DNA of 43,079 bases from Sulfurimonas sp. (GCF_023229105.1 NZ_JALNZY010000010.1:1-43079), one strand, 5' to 3'; numbered from the stretch's first letter, positions 25,627-34,863 are shown. Made by a program: numbers and translations. Notes: generated from the sequence alone by a model not told the origin.

Positions 25627-26067
25627 ATGAGTACGATAAAAGAGTATTTAAGCGCAGATCATGGTCATTGCGATGAACTGTTTGCAAGCATGGAAGATGC
25701 TGTAACAAAAGATATAGGTAGCGCAAAAGCCTCTTATGAGGAGTTTGCAAAACGGACAGAGAGACACTTCCAGATGGAGGAGCGAATTATGTTTTTGGAG
25801 TTTGAACAAAAAACAGGAATGACGCAAGGCCCAACCGCTATGATGAGACATGAGCACACGCAGATGAGAAACCTAATCTCAGACATGGGTAAAGCAATTG
25901 ATGCTAAAGATAAAGATAAATTTTTTGGCATCAGCGAAACATTGATGATTTTAATGCAGCAGCACAACATGAAAGAGGAGCAGATGCTCTACATCATGGC
26001 ACAGCAGCATCTAAGTGCAGAGTCTGAGCGTATTATAGATATGATGCGCTCTATGATTGTGCAGTAG
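25627..26067 (+). CDS. Hemerythrin-like HHE-domain protein
   Basis: This 146-aa four-helix protein has the residues of a di-iron hemerythrin site: H12 (or H14), H47 with E51 (HFQMEE), H75 and H77 (HEHTQM), and H113 with E117 (HNMKEEQ). It is a single domain without a signal peptide, so cytoplasmic. Possible roles are oxygen or nitric-oxide sensing or binding, iron storage, or repair of iron-sulfur proteins. The sequence does not decide among these. A TTAGGG leader precedes ATG 25627. The following membrane-protein gene starts 16 bp later. Confidence 0.85.
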   Translation: MSTIKEYLSADHGHCDELFASMEDAVTKDIGSAKASYEEFAKRTERHFQMEERIMFLEFEQKTGMTQGPTAMMRHEHTQMRNLISDMGKAIDAKDKDKFFGISETLMILMQQHNMKEEQMLYIMAQQHLSAESERIIDMMRSMIVQ

Positions 26068-26083
26068 ATAAAAAGATACAGAT

Positions 26084-27382
26084 TTGGATTTTGACGGACT
26101 CTCTGTAGATCAAGCACCGCCGATATGGGCACCTCTTACATTTTTTCTAACGGCACCACTTTTTGCCATTTTAGCAGGGTTTTTAATCCTCTTTAGTGAT
26201 GCCGCTACTCTTACAAGCAGATACTCTATGCAGACAATTGCAATTACGCATGCAGTAACTATCGGTTTTTTAAGTTTTGTGATGTTTGGAGCTCTGATGC
26301 AGATGTTGCCGGTTTTAGCCGGAGTTAAAATAACAAAAGTAACTATAATCTCTAAAATATCATATATATTATTGGCAACAGGCACTCTTTGCATGATTTT
26401 TGGGTTATGGTTCAATATAGCTACCTTGTTGTTGAGTGCATCTGCCTTGCTCGGTGTCGGTTTTTTAACAATAATTATCTCCATGCTGATTGCCCTTAGA
26501 AATGTTATAAATTTTACTGCAAGCATAAGAGCCATGATTACCGCTCTTATTTTTGCTCTTTTTATAACATTTATGGGAGTGCATCTTTTGGCATCCTATG
26601 GAGTTGGAAATTTTTCTGCTTCACATCTGCTTCTTGCAAATATTCATAGCGTTTGGGCAATTTTTGGTTTTGCGGGAGTTTTAATAATCGGGGTCGCTTT
26701 TCATATTTTGCCTATGTTTTATGTTGCACCGAAGTTTAAAAGATTTTGTAAGCAGAAAGTTGCCTGGCTTATAAGCACGGGACTACTTCTCTGGCTGCTG
26801 CTTAACCTCTTTTTTGATTCATATGCGGTGGTGGCTAAGATCTGGATAGCTACATTTTTTTGGGCATTTGCTACAACCGTATATATAAAGCTAAACGCTC
26901 GCCGTAGAAAAGTAAGCGACATAACAATTTGGTATTGGAGAAGTGCGGCTATTTTTATGACTCTGGGTACTTTCTCATGGGTTATAGATGACTTTTTCAA
27001 TGAAAAATATATAGTGCTTGTCTCCATTTTTATAGGCGGAGGATTTATCTTCTCTATAATGTCGGGGATGCTCTACAAAATAGTTCCGTTTTTAATCTGG
27101 TTTCATCTTAATGCAAAGGGATACATGAGTATTCCTACAATGAACGAGATGATAAATAAAAAACTTGCAAAAGCACAATTTATGCTCTTTATAGTCTCCC
27201 TTATCGGCTTTATTTTCTCCTTTTTTGTGCCATATCTTTTACCGCTTTTTGCTCTTAGCTTTATAACAAGCATGTTAATATTAGAGTACAATATCGTTAT
27301 TGCGGCTTTGATATATCTAAAAACTATCAAAACCAAACCTGATTTTGACATGAGTATGTTTGCTATGAAAGTAGAAAACTAA
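26084..27382 (+). CDS. Polytopic membrane protein with conserved-looking histidines
   Basis: This 432-aa protein has about 12 transmembrane segments. The only upstream start in frame is TTG at 26084, preceded by an in-frame stop at 26069. Histidines fall in or near membrane segments: H56 (ITHAVTIGF), H167 (MGVHLLA), H181 and H188 (HLLLANIHSVW), H207 (VAFHILPMFYVAP) and one in LIWFHLNAKG near 345. This pattern resembles NnrS or heme-copper-oxidase subunit I-like proteins, which bind heme or copper. I cannot assign a family with certainty. The adjacent hemerythrin gene suggests a shared link to oxygen, NO or metal chemistry, which is inference. Confidence 0.75.
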   Translation: MDFDGLSVDQAPPIWAPLTFFLTAPLFAILAGFLILFSDAATLTSRYSMQTIAITHAVTIGFLSFVMFGALMQMLPVLAGVKITKVTIISKISYILLATGTLCMIFGLWFNIATLLLSASALLGVGFLTIIISMLIALRNVINFTASIRAMITALIFALFITFMGVHLLASYGVGNFSASHLLLANIHSVWAIFGFAGVLIIGVAFHILPMFYVAPKFKRFCKQKVAWLISTGLLLWLLLNLFFDSYAVVAKIWIATFFWAFATTVYIKLNARRRKVSDITIWYWRSAAIFMTLGTFSWVIDDFFNEKYIVLVSIFIGGGFIFSIMSGMLYKIVPFLIWFHLNAKGYMSIPTMNEMINKKLAKAQFMLFIVSLIGFIFSFFVPYLLPLFALSFITSMLILEYNIVIAALIYLKTIKTKPDFDMSMFAMKVEN

Positions 27383-27454
27383 AAGTGATAAGAATTCAAA
27401 GTGCAAAGTGCCATTGGTTAGCACTTCTAAAAGTTAAATGTAAGGAGGCGTTAA

Positions 27455-27979
27455 GTGCCGAGTCGTAAAAATATTATTCTAATAGGCTTTATGGGTGTCG
27501 GCAAGGGCAGCGTTGCCCGTGAGGTTATAAAAATATCTGATTATATATCGGTAGATACGGATGACTTGATAGAGAGTATGGAAAATAGAACCATTAAGAA
27601 GATATTTGAGCAAGAGGGTGAAGTATATTTTAGAAATTTAGAGAAAAAAATCTCATATTGGCTTGAGAATTGTGTAGAAAATACTCTTATTTCAACAGGT
27701 GGTGGATTTTTTAAGCAGAATAATCTCAAAGATATAGGAGTTGTTGTTTTTCTAAACTCCTCTTTTGATAAAATACTCAAACGGATAAAAAATCATCCAA
27801 ATGCGTCAAAAAAACTTAAAAAAAGACCGCTGTTAAAGGATTTGAAAAAGGCAAGGGAGCTCTATAAGGAGCGTTTGCCGGAGTATATGGCTGTTGCTGA
27901 TATTGTGATTGACGTGACTGATAAGAGCGCACTTGAGTGTGCTAAGGAACTTTTAGAAAAGGTAAAAAAACATGCGTAA
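27455..27979 (+). CDS. aroK: Shikimate kinase
   Basis: This 174-aa enzyme phosphorylates shikimate in aromatic amino acid synthesis. It starts with GTG at 27455, seven bases after a strong AAGGAGG. The motifs are the P-loop GFMGVGKGS (11-19), DTDDLIE (shikimate-binding Asp) near 34-40, the F-R of GEVYFRNLE, STGGGFF near 80-86, and RPLL in the lid. The P-loop has Gly where most shikimate kinases have Ser/Thr after the lysine (GKGS rather than GKST), as in adenylate kinases. The 3' end overlaps the next gene by 8 bases. Confidence 0.92.
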   Translation: MPSRKNIILIGFMGVGKGSVAREVIKISDYISVDTDDLIESMENRTIKKIFEQEGEVYFRNLEKKISYWLENCVENTLISTGGGFFKQNNLKDIGVVVFLNSSFDKILKRIKNHPNASKKLKKRPLLKDLKKARELYKERLPEYMAVADIVIDVTDKSALECAKELLEKVKKHA

Positions 27980-28394
27980 TATTTTTATAATTTTAGTGTT
28001 TGGTGTTGTGGTTAATCTATTTGGTGCAGAGATTAATTGGGCGAAAGATTATAATGAGGGTATTAAAAATGCACAAGAAAAGCAAAAACCCGTACTTTTT
28101 GTCTCCTCAAGACACTCGTGCAAATATTGTGTTATTTTAGATGAAACTACATTTAAAGATGCAAGAGTGATAGAGCAGTTAAATAAAAACTTCATCTCTA
28201 TCATATCCTATAGCGATGAAAATGATTATATGCCGCGTGAGTTATGGCAACCTGGAACTCCTGCTATTTGGTTTTTAATGCCAAGTGAAGAACCGATGTA
28301 CCAACCGCTTATGGGTGCTATGAATGCTGAGAATTTTTTAAAAGCGCTCCTTGTTGTTGAAGAAGAGTTTAAGAAACAAAAGAGCGAAAAATGA
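27972..28394 (+). CDS. Secreted thioredoxin-fold protein with CxxC motif
   Basis: This 140-aa protein has a signal peptide (IFIILVFGVVVNLFGA, cut near residue 19). The thioredoxin-like region has redox cysteines C50 and C53 (SCKYC) and a GTPAIWF segment providing the cis-proline. It resembles the periplasmic DUF255/thioredoxin-7-like proteins. The likely role is thiol redox or disulfide handling outside the cytoplasm. The substrate is unknown. It overlaps aroK by 8 bases and hisD by 4 bases (ATGA). Confidence 0.82.
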   Translation: MRNIFIILVFGVVVNLFGAEINWAKDYNEGIKNAQEKQKPVLFVSSRHSCKYCVILDETTFKDARVIEQLNKNFISIISYSDENDYMPRELWQPGTPAIWFLMPSEEPMYQPLMGAMNAENFLKALLVVEEEFKKQKSEK

Positions 28395-29683
28395 TTCTTA
28401 CAAACTCAAAGAGCAGTAGTTTTAAAGCAGATTTTAGCGAACTTCTTGGACGAGGCAAAATGGATATAGAGTCCGTTACTGCTATAGTCGGAGGTATCAT
28501 TGCCGAAATAAAAAGTGATAAAAATGATGCAATTAAGCGCCATGTTATTAAATTTGACAAATGGACTCCAAAGAGCGACGAAGATTTAAAAATATCTGTT
28601 GAGTCTATGGAAAAAGCGTATAACGATATTGATGAAAAGTTAAAAAATGCTCTGCATCTCTCATACGATAGAATAAAAAAGTATCATGAAAAACAAAAAC
28701 CTAAATCCTGGTTTGATACCGAAGAAAACGGAACTATTTTAGGTCAAAAGGTTACTCCTGTTGATAGCGCAGGTCTTTATATACCTGGAGGAAAGGCAGC
28801 TTATCCCTCATCACTTCTTATGAATGTTATTCCCGCGCAGGTTGCTGGAGTTAAAAATATAGTCATCTGTACACCGACACCGGATAATGAGCCAAATGAG
28901 CTTCTTCTTGCGGCATGTCATCTATGCGGAGTAAGTGAAGTTTACAAAGTTGGAGGTGCGAGTGCAATAGCGGCTATGGCGTATGGAACACAAAGCATCC
29001 CCAAAGTAGATGTTATTACGGGACCGGGTAATATTTTTGTAGCAACTGCAAAAAAGATGGTTTTTGGCGAGGTTAACATAGACATGATAGCAGGTCCTAG
29101 TGAGATTGGAATTTTGGCGGATGATAGCGCAAATCCTTCACATATAGCGATTGACATGTTATCACAAGCAGAACATGATGAGATGGCAAGTTCAATCCTA
29201 ATAACCCCGTCGCAAAAATTAGCAGACGAGGTTAAGATTGAGCTGGAGAATTGGTTAAAAAAGCTTTCTCGTCAGGAGATTGCAAGAAAGTCGATTGAGG
29301 AGCGCGGAGCAATTATTGTAACGTCTGATATGGATGAAGCAGTGGAGCTAATGAATGAGATAGCACCCGAACACTTAGAAGTTGCAACAATGTCCCCTTT
29401 TGAACTGCTAGCTAGCATAAAACATGCAGGAGCAATTTTCTTAGGGCATAATACGCCAGAAGCGATAGGCGATTATGTAGCAGGTCCAAATCATACACTT
29501 CCAACAGGAGGAACGGCTAAATTTTACTCCCCTCTTGGAGTTGAAAATTTTATGAAAAAATCTTCAATAATCTCCTTTAGCCAAAGAGCAATAAATGAGA
29601 TAGGTGAAGAGTGTGCTCTAATTGCTAAAACGGAAGGGTTAAGTGCACATGAGCAGTCAGTCAGAGTAAGACTAAGGAAGTAA
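28391..29683 (+). CDS. hisD: Histidinol dehydrogenase
   Basis: This 430-aa zinc enzyme carries out the last two steps of histidine synthesis with NAD. The signatures are GLYIPGGKAAYPSS, ITGPGNIFVATAKK, zinc-site SQAEHDEMAS, catalytic APEHLEV and HTLPTGGTAKF. Length is the family norm. Other his genes are not nearby. The start ATG overlaps the preceding stop. Confidence 0.96.
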   Translation: MILTNSKSSSFKADFSELLGRGKMDIESVTAIVGGIIAEIKSDKNDAIKRHVIKFDKWTPKSDEDLKISVESMEKAYNDIDEKLKNALHLSYDRIKKYHEKQKPKSWFDTEENGTILGQKVTPVDSAGLYIPGGKAAYPSSLLMNVIPAQVAGVKNIVICTPTPDNEPNELLLAACHLCGVSEVYKVGGASAIAAMAYGTQSIPKVDVITGPGNIFVATAKKMVFGEVNIDMIAGPSEIGILADDSANPSHIAIDMLSQAEHDEMASSILITPSQKLADEVKIELENWLKKLSRQEIARKSIEERGAIIVTSDMDEAVELMNEIAPEHLEVATMSPFELLASIKHAGAIFLGHNTPEAIGDYVAGPNHTLPTGGTAKFYSPLGVENFMKKSSIISFSQRAINEIGEECALIAKTEGLSAHEQSVRVRLRK

Positions 29684-29728
29684 AAGTGCTGCCCAATTTT
29701 TAGTTCTCAAATATTCCCAATTATAGAA

Positions 29729-29742
29729 AATATTATAATATT
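29729..29742. repeat. 14-bp perfect palindrome upstream of the molybdoenzyme operon
   Basis: AATATTATAATATT reads the same on both strands. It lies 84 bp upstream of the -35 element in an AT-rich 212-bp intergenic region. It could bind a regulator, or could be chance in such AT-rich DNA. Confidence 0.35.
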
Positions 29743-29825
29743 ATCACATTTTTATAACTAATTTAAGCTTTTTATAGATAGTATATTCGTAGTAAGAACT
29801 CCTTTTTATTAAAGATAAGAAGGTC

Positions 29826-29854
29826 TTGTTATAAAGATTAACCATAGTTATAAT
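29826..29854 (+). promoter_or_regulatory. Sigma70-type promoter of the molybdoenzyme operon
   Basis: TTGTTA at 29826-29831 and TATAAT at 29849-29854 are separated by exactly 17 bases. The predicted transcript would start near 29861 and have a leader of about 35 bases with a strong GAGGAGGG ribosome binding site at 29885-29892. This is the best promoter match in the window. Confidence 0.7.
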
Positions 29855-29895
29855 TACTAAATATTTGTCTATTTAAAGACTATTGAGGAGGGTAT

Positions 29896-30534
29896 ATGCA
29901 ATTAGGTTTCCTGGTTGATTTACATCTGTGTATGGGATGTAAAGGGTGTGAAATCGCATGTAAAGTGGAAAATGAAGTTCCACTTAGCACATGGAGACTT
30001 CGTGTTAAATATGTAGATGTGGGGACTTTTCCTGAAACAAGAAGAACATTTACACCGCTTAGATGTAATCATTGTGAAAATGCACCATGTGAGAGAATAT
30101 GTCCTGTTAGTGCGCTTCACTATCTTGAAAATGGTATTGTTAATATTGACAAAGAGCGCTGTATAGGTTGTTCAGGTTGTGTTATGGCATGTCCTTATGG
30201 GGCAATCTATATTGACCCGCAAACGCAAACAGCAGATAAGTGTACATATTGTGCGCATCGCGTTGCTTCAAGTATGATGCCTGCATGTGTTGTTGCTTGT
30301 CCTGTTCAGGCAAATATTTTCGGGGATTTAGAAGATCCAACTTCAAATATTTCTAAGTATATTCAAGTGCATCAAGGCGGAATTCAAGTTCGTAAGCCTG
30401 AAAAAGGGACAAATCCGCATCATTACTATGTTGGCGGCGGTAATGTCACATTGAATCCTTTAGCTTCTCACAGAATAGACGGACACTCATTATTTACTAA
30501 AATTACAACACTTCCAGTAGGAGGACACCACTAA
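29896..30534 (+). CDS. Four-cluster ferredoxin subunit (DmsB/PsrB family) of a molybdoenzyme
   Basis: This 212-aa electron-transfer subunit has sixteen cluster cysteines in the family order: C12/C15/C18/C22, C57/C60/C65/C69, C89/C92/C95/C99 and C116/C119/C131/C135. It has no signal peptide, as expected if it is carried out by the Tat signal of the catalytic subunit. The membrane-anchor gene overlaps its stop by one base. It should carry electrons between the quinone-binding anchor and the molybdenum subunit. Final residues are His-rich (GGHH). Confidence 0.92.
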   Translation: MQLGFLVDLHLCMGCKGCEIACKVENEVPLSTWRLRVKYVDVGTFPETRRTFTPLRCNHCENAPCERICPVSALHYLENGIVNIDKERCIGCSGCVMACPYGAIYIDPQTQTADKCTYCAHRVASSMMPACVVACPVQANIFGDLEDPTSNISKYIQVHQGGIQVRKPEKGTNPHHYYVGGGNVTLNPLASHRIDGHSLFTKITTLPVGGHH

Positions 30535-31433
30535 TGGTACATGAAACATTGGCAGCTACAAATGCTGTAGTTACTTTAGACGTAGCGCTTCCTGGAATCG
30601 TATGGCCTTGGCTTGTTACAGTAAATATGTGGGCAAAAAGTATAGGTACGGGCGTAATATTTATGCTTTTTATGCTTCTTAGAATGCATCCGGAATCTGC
30701 TAAAAGCTTAAGACTCTCAACTGCTATAGTTGCGTTTATTTTTATTAATATTTTCTTACTCTTTACGCTTGCAGACCTGCATCAACCGTTTAGAATGTGG
30801 CATATATTTGTTCACTCTCATTTGACATCGTCAATTACTGTCGGTGCATGGATGGCAACAATATTCTTAGGTCTTCTTACCCTTCTTATGTTTTTTGCAT
30901 GGAAGAAAAATGATGAAGCTTATGATAAATTACTACTATGGGTAGCAATCCTTGCAATCCCGGTTACTCTTTATACAGCTGCTCTGATGGCTCAATGTAC
31001 AGCTCGTGAACTATGGCAAATGCCTACAGAAGCGGCTCAAATGATACTAGCAGCACTTCTAGCGGGTTCTGCGACTATGATTTTACTTGGCGGAGATAAG
31101 TTAAGCAGTGAAGCTAAAAATACATTAGGCGTTGTATTAGGACTTAGTGCTTTAATGGCATTTATTATATATATGTCAGAGTATATATTTGGACCTATGA
31201 AAGCAGAAGAGGTTGCTGCTGTTCTTGATTATGTCAAAGGCGATGGGCAATATACGGTTATGTTCTGGCTAGGTCAATGGATAGCTTATCTTTTACCAAT
31301 GCTTCTTATTCTGTTAAGCAGAGTTAGCAAAAGTGAAAGTATTTTAAAACTTGCAGCTATTTTAGCGTTGGTGGGTCTAGCTATGGTCAAACATGTATGG
31401 CTGATGATTCCACAATTATTACCAATGAGTTAG
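30534..31433 (+). CDS. NrfD/PsrC-type quinone-interacting membrane anchor
   Basis: This 299-aa polytopic protein has about eight or nine transmembrane segments. Features of the NrfD/PsrC group include the first segment WPWLVTVNMWAKSIGTG and the DLHQPFRMWHIF segment after TM2, which resembles the 'D-L-x-x-P-x-R' region of the family. It would exchange electrons with menaquinone. It sits between the iron-sulfur and catalytic subunit genes. Confidence 0.88.
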   Translation: MVHETLAATNAVVTLDVALPGIVWPWLVTVNMWAKSIGTGVIFMLFMLLRMHPESAKSLRLSTAIVAFIFINIFLLFTLADLHQPFRMWHIFVHSHLTSSITVGAWMATIFLGLLTLLMFFAWKKNDEAYDKLLLWVAILAIPVTLYTAALMAQCTARELWQMPTEAAQMILAALLAGSATMILLGGDKLSSEAKNTLGVVLGLSALMAFIIYMSEYIFGPMKAEEVAAVLDYVKGDGQYTVMFWLGQWIAYLLPMLLILLSRVSKSESILKLAAILALVGLAMVKHVWLMIPQLLPMS

Positions 31434-31446
31434 GGAGAAGATTTTA

Positions 31447-34400
31447 ATGTATTTACAAAGTAGAAGAACATTTTTAAAAGGTGCCGCATTTACCGTGGCA
31501 GGCGCCTCAATTGCAAAAGGTGTATTTACGACTGATGTTATAGCAGATTCAATCAGCGACAGTAAGTTTACAAATACTCCAGATTCCTTATCATTTTATC
31601 CTCCTATGAGTGAGTGGGATGATTTTAAAGAGCTAGATGGAAATGACTGGAAAAGAGGCGGTATAGATCGTCATGGTGTTAGAAGTGCTTCAAATCCTGA
31701 AGGTATAGAAGTTAATGATTATGCAATAGTACCGACTGCATGTTCAAACTGTGAGGCTTCTTGTGGATTGACAGCTTGGATTGATAAAAAATCATTTACC
31801 GTTAAAAAGTATATGGGTAATCCTCTTCATCCTGCTTCTCGTGGACGCAACTGTGCTAAAGGTTATGCTTCTCAGTCACAAATGTATGACCCAGATCGTA
31901 TAGCATTCCCGCTTAAACGTGCTCCGGGTTCTGCTCGTGGTGAGGGTAAGTGGATTCGTACTACTTGGGACGAAGCTATGACAACTATCGGTAAGAAGAT
32001 GGGCGATACCATAAGAAACGGGGATGAAGTTTCAAAAAAATCAGTAATGTTTCATGTCGGAAGACCAAATGAAAATGGTTTTGTTCCTGCTATCTGGCAT
32101 ACACTAGGGCTTGATGCTTATAACTCTCATACTAATATTTGTTCAGCAAATGGTCGTACGGGTACGATTAACTTCGCAAATGATGATAGAACTTCTCCAG
32201 ACTGGGCAAATGCTAAACTTATATTCTTAAACTCTTCGCACGCCGCTGATGCAGGGCACTACTTTCAACAGTCCGCATCATTTATAGCAGATGCAAGAAA
32301 AAAAGGAGCAAAGCTTGTAGTTATGGACCCTCGTTTATCTAATTCTGCGGGAATGGCAGATCTCTGGATTGCCGTATGGCCAGGAACGGAGCCTGCTATC
32401 TATCTTTATTTGACGCAAAGAATTTTAAATGAAGACAAAGTAGATAAAGATTTTGTCAAAAAATGGATAAATTGGGAAGTTTTTTTAGATAATAGAAAAT
32501 ATCTTGAATTTATGGTTAGTAAAGGGTATATATCAAAACTTCCTGCAGGTAATGAGTTTGAAGATTTTATGGATCTCTTAAAAGAGCTTTATGCTCCTTA
32601 TACTCTTGATTTTGCCGTTAAAGAGACACATGTACCTGCCTATAAACTTGAAAAACTCTATGATATGTTTATATGGGCAGGAACTGCTATTTCTACATAT
32701 TTTTGGAGAGCATCGGCTGCAGGAAATAGAGGTGGCTGGACGGCAGGTCGTACAGGATATTTTTCACTTGCTCTTCGCGGTGCAATTGGACCAGAGGGCG
32801 GTACATTTTTCCATCATTGGCATGTTATCTCTGTTGCTGGTAAAGGTGGAAGTTCAACGGTTGGTCAAGGTAAACGAGGTGCTGATATTCCTAAAATAGA
32901 TGTATATAATGAACTTACATATCCGCCAGAGTGGCCTTTGTCAAGTTATGAGATGTCATTTCTTTTACCTCACCTTCTTTCAGATACTAAATGGCAGAAA
33001 AAGTGGATAGACAAAGGTTTTAGTGTTCCGCAAAAACTATCTGTTTATATTCCTCGTATGTATAATCCAGTGTGGATTAACCCAGACGGGTTTAGATGGA
33101 TAGAGACTTTAAAAGATGAGTCTAAAATGGAACTTACTATGAACTTATCTCCAGTGTGGAGTGAGACTAATTGGTATGTAGATTATATCTTGCCTGTTGG
33201 ACTTGCAGGTGAGAGACATGACCAACACTCGGAAGCTACTATGCCGGCTCGTTGGACATCTTTTCGCCAACCGGTTATGAGAGTTGCTCTAGAAAAAATG
33301 GGATGGAAGCCTAATAACCCTAATCGTGCTACGCTTGAAGCGCATATAAAAGCCGGTCTTGGGGAAGTATGGGAAGAGAATGAGTTTTGGTTTGATATGT
33401 GTGTAAACTATATTGATCCAAAAGGTGATATTTTCTTAGATGCTGCAAAAACAAAGAGCATAAAATCAATGTGGGAATCTAAAAAGAATCCTGGAAAGCC
33501 GGTTACTATATCTGAGTGGTATGATGCGGCGTTTGGCGATAACTTACCAAATCTTAAAGCGACAGCAACATCAGATGATAGATATAAAAACTCAGAGTTT
33601 CCTGTTTATGAGTATATGAGGGATCATGGTGCTTGGATGGAAGAGAATCATATCTACTCTCCACAAGAGCGTGAGGTCAAAGATGACGGTGAAAATTATA
33701 TTTCACATGGTCATAAATATGATAAAAAGCATGTTAGTATTAACAAACGCACAGGCGTTATGACAGCTGAGTCTCATGGCGATAAAAAAGCTATTGGTAT
33801 TGAAATTGACGGTAAGAAGATGGAAGGTTTTGCAACGCTTGATAAAAAACTTGACTTTTTTGCTGAGTGGATGGCGGATGATTGGAAATGGCCAGAGTAT
33901 GCTATTCCTTTTTATCCAAGAAATGAAGAGGAAAAGAAGAAGATGGTTCATATCGTATCGCATGTAAACCACTCTTATATGACTGAAGAAAATTCGTATG
34001 CGTTAAATACAGTATTTAGATTACCGTACAATATTCATACACGTTCTGCAAACTCTAAACATTTGATGGAGATTTCGCAAAACCATGACCCTATCTGGAT
34101 ATCAACTCAAGATGCAGCGCGTCAAGGGTTTAAACGAGGTGATGCTATCCGGGTTAAGATTGTAGATAGTGTAACTGGACTAGAGTCTGGTTACTTTGTG
34201 GCAATGGCAGTTCCAACAGAGGGTGTTTTGCCAGGTACATTAGCTTGTTCGCACCATGGCGGTCGCTGGAAACTTGTAAATGCTGTGTCTATTCCAAACG
34301 GCGTAACGGACGGTAAAGTAGATTCTCAGCCTGTTGTGAGAAATATGAATGACCCTAAATTTATGGCTCACTCACCTGAAAATGTTGGTACGGCAGCAGG

Positions 34401-34863
34401 GCAGATTAAAATTGAAGATTATGACGGAACGGGCGGAATAAATAGCTTTGGTGTTCCAACTGCAGAGCTTCAAATGGATGGTAAGGTCGGTAAACTCAAA
34501 TATATAGAGGGCATCAAGCCTTTTCATGCTAAGCGTTTTGCTGATTACAACAGAGACAGTGGAAATATCTGGTGGGATGGTTTAAGTGGCTCTTGGCAAA
34601 ATGCTGTTGCTGCTGCACATCCTGACCCTATTTCAGGTATGCATTGTTGGCATCAAAAAGTTATCTTAGAACCTGCTCAAGCTGGCGACAAGATAGGGGA
34701 TATCTTTGTAAATTATGATAATAACTTCAAAGTTTATGAAGGGTGGAGAGATGAACTTACTCGTGGGTTAGATGACAACTCTACGCTTCGTCGTCCTCTT
34801 CATGTAAAACGTCCTTGGGTGCCTCTGACTCGTGAGGCATACACAGTTAAAATCACTAAATAA
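31447..34863 (+). CDS. Tat-exported molybdopterin oxidoreductase catalytic subunit, substrate unknown
   Basis: This 1138-aa protein of the DMSO reductase superfamily has a clear twin-arginine signal, SRRTFLKGAAF (R6-R7), so it acts in the periplasm. A [4Fe-4S] site is formed by C99-x2-C102-x3-C106-x29-C136. C232 in TNICSANGRTG is at the position of the molybdenum ligand. C-terminal motifs are ACSHHGGRW and a late GMHCWHQK. Length exceeds PsrA/PhsA (about 760) and is nearer TtrA, ArrA or SoeA-type enzymes. The B-C-A gene order recalls ttrBCA. Candidate substrates are tetrathionate, polysulfide, thiosulfate, sulfite or an arsenic oxyanion, and none can be chosen from sequence. GGGAGAAG precedes the ATG. 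Confidence 0.88.
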   Translation: MYLQSRRTFLKGAAFTVAGASIAKGVFTTDVIADSISDSKFTNTPDSLSFYPPMSEWDDFKELDGNDWKRGGIDRHGVRSASNPEGIEVNDYAIVPTACSNCEASCGLTAWIDKKSFTVKKYMGNPLHPASRGRNCAKGYASQSQMYDPDRIAFPLKRAPGSARGEGKWIRTTWDEAMTTIGKKMGDTIRNGDEVSKKSVMFHVGRPNENGFVPAIWHTLGLDAYNSHTNICSANGRTGTINFANDDRTSPDWANAKLIFLNSSHAADAGHYFQQSASFIADARKKGAKLVVMDPRLSNSAGMADLWIAVWPGTEPAIYLYLTQRILNEDKVDKDFVKKWINWEVFLDNRKYLEFMVSKGYISKLPAGNEFEDFMDLLKELYAPYTLDFAVKETHVPAYKLEKLYDMFIWAGTAISTYFWRASAAGNRGGWTAGRTGYFSLALRGAIGPEGGTFFHHWHVISVAGKGGSSTVGQGKRGADIPKIDVYNELTYPPEWPLSSYEMSFLLPHLLSDTKWQKKWIDKGFSVPQKLSVYIPRMYNPVWINPDGFRWIETLKDESKMELTMNLSPVWSETNWYVDYILPVGLAGERHDQHSEATMPARWTSFRQPVMRVALEKMGWKPNNPNRATLEAHIKAGLGEVWEENEFWFDMCVNYIDPKGDIFLDAAKTKSIKSMWESKKNPGKPVTISEWYDAAFGDNLPNLKATATSDDRYKNSEFPVYEYMRDHGAWMEENHIYSPQEREVKDDGENYISHGHKYDKKHVSINKRTGVMTAESHGDKKAIGIEIDGKKMEGFATLDKKLDFFAEWMADDWKWPEYAIPFYPRNEEEKKKMVHIVSHVNHSYMTEENSYALNTVFRLPYNIHTRSANSKHLMEISQNHDPIWISTQDAARQGFKRGDAIRVKIVDSVTGLESGYFVAMAVPTEGVLPGTLACSHHGGRWKLVNAVSIPNGVTDGKVDSQPVVRNMNDPKFMAHSPENVGTAAGQIKIEDYDGTGGINSFGVPTAELQMDGKVGKLKYIEGIKPFHAKRFADYNRDSGNIWWDGLSGSWQNAVAAAHPDPISGMHCWHQKVILEPAQAGDKIGDIFVNYDNNFKVYEGWRDELTRGLDDNSTLRRPLHVKRPWVPLTREAYTVKITK

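Noticed and set aside
25484..25750. N-terminal extension of ctpA to 25750
   Set aside because: It would overlap the divergent hemerythrin gene, and the signal sequence with a good ribosome binding site starts at 25483.
26110..26535. 141-aa minus-strand frame inside the polytopic membrane protein gene
   Set aside because: Antisense shadow of hydrophobic coding sequence.
27406..27426. AAGTGC/GCACTT hairpin before aroK
   Set aside because: Only six base pairs with a nine-base loop and no T-run; not convincing as a terminator.
31447..34863. Calling the molybdoenzyme psrA or ttrA
   Set aside because: Length, gene order and motifs point to different subfamilies; sequence reading alone does not settle the substrate.
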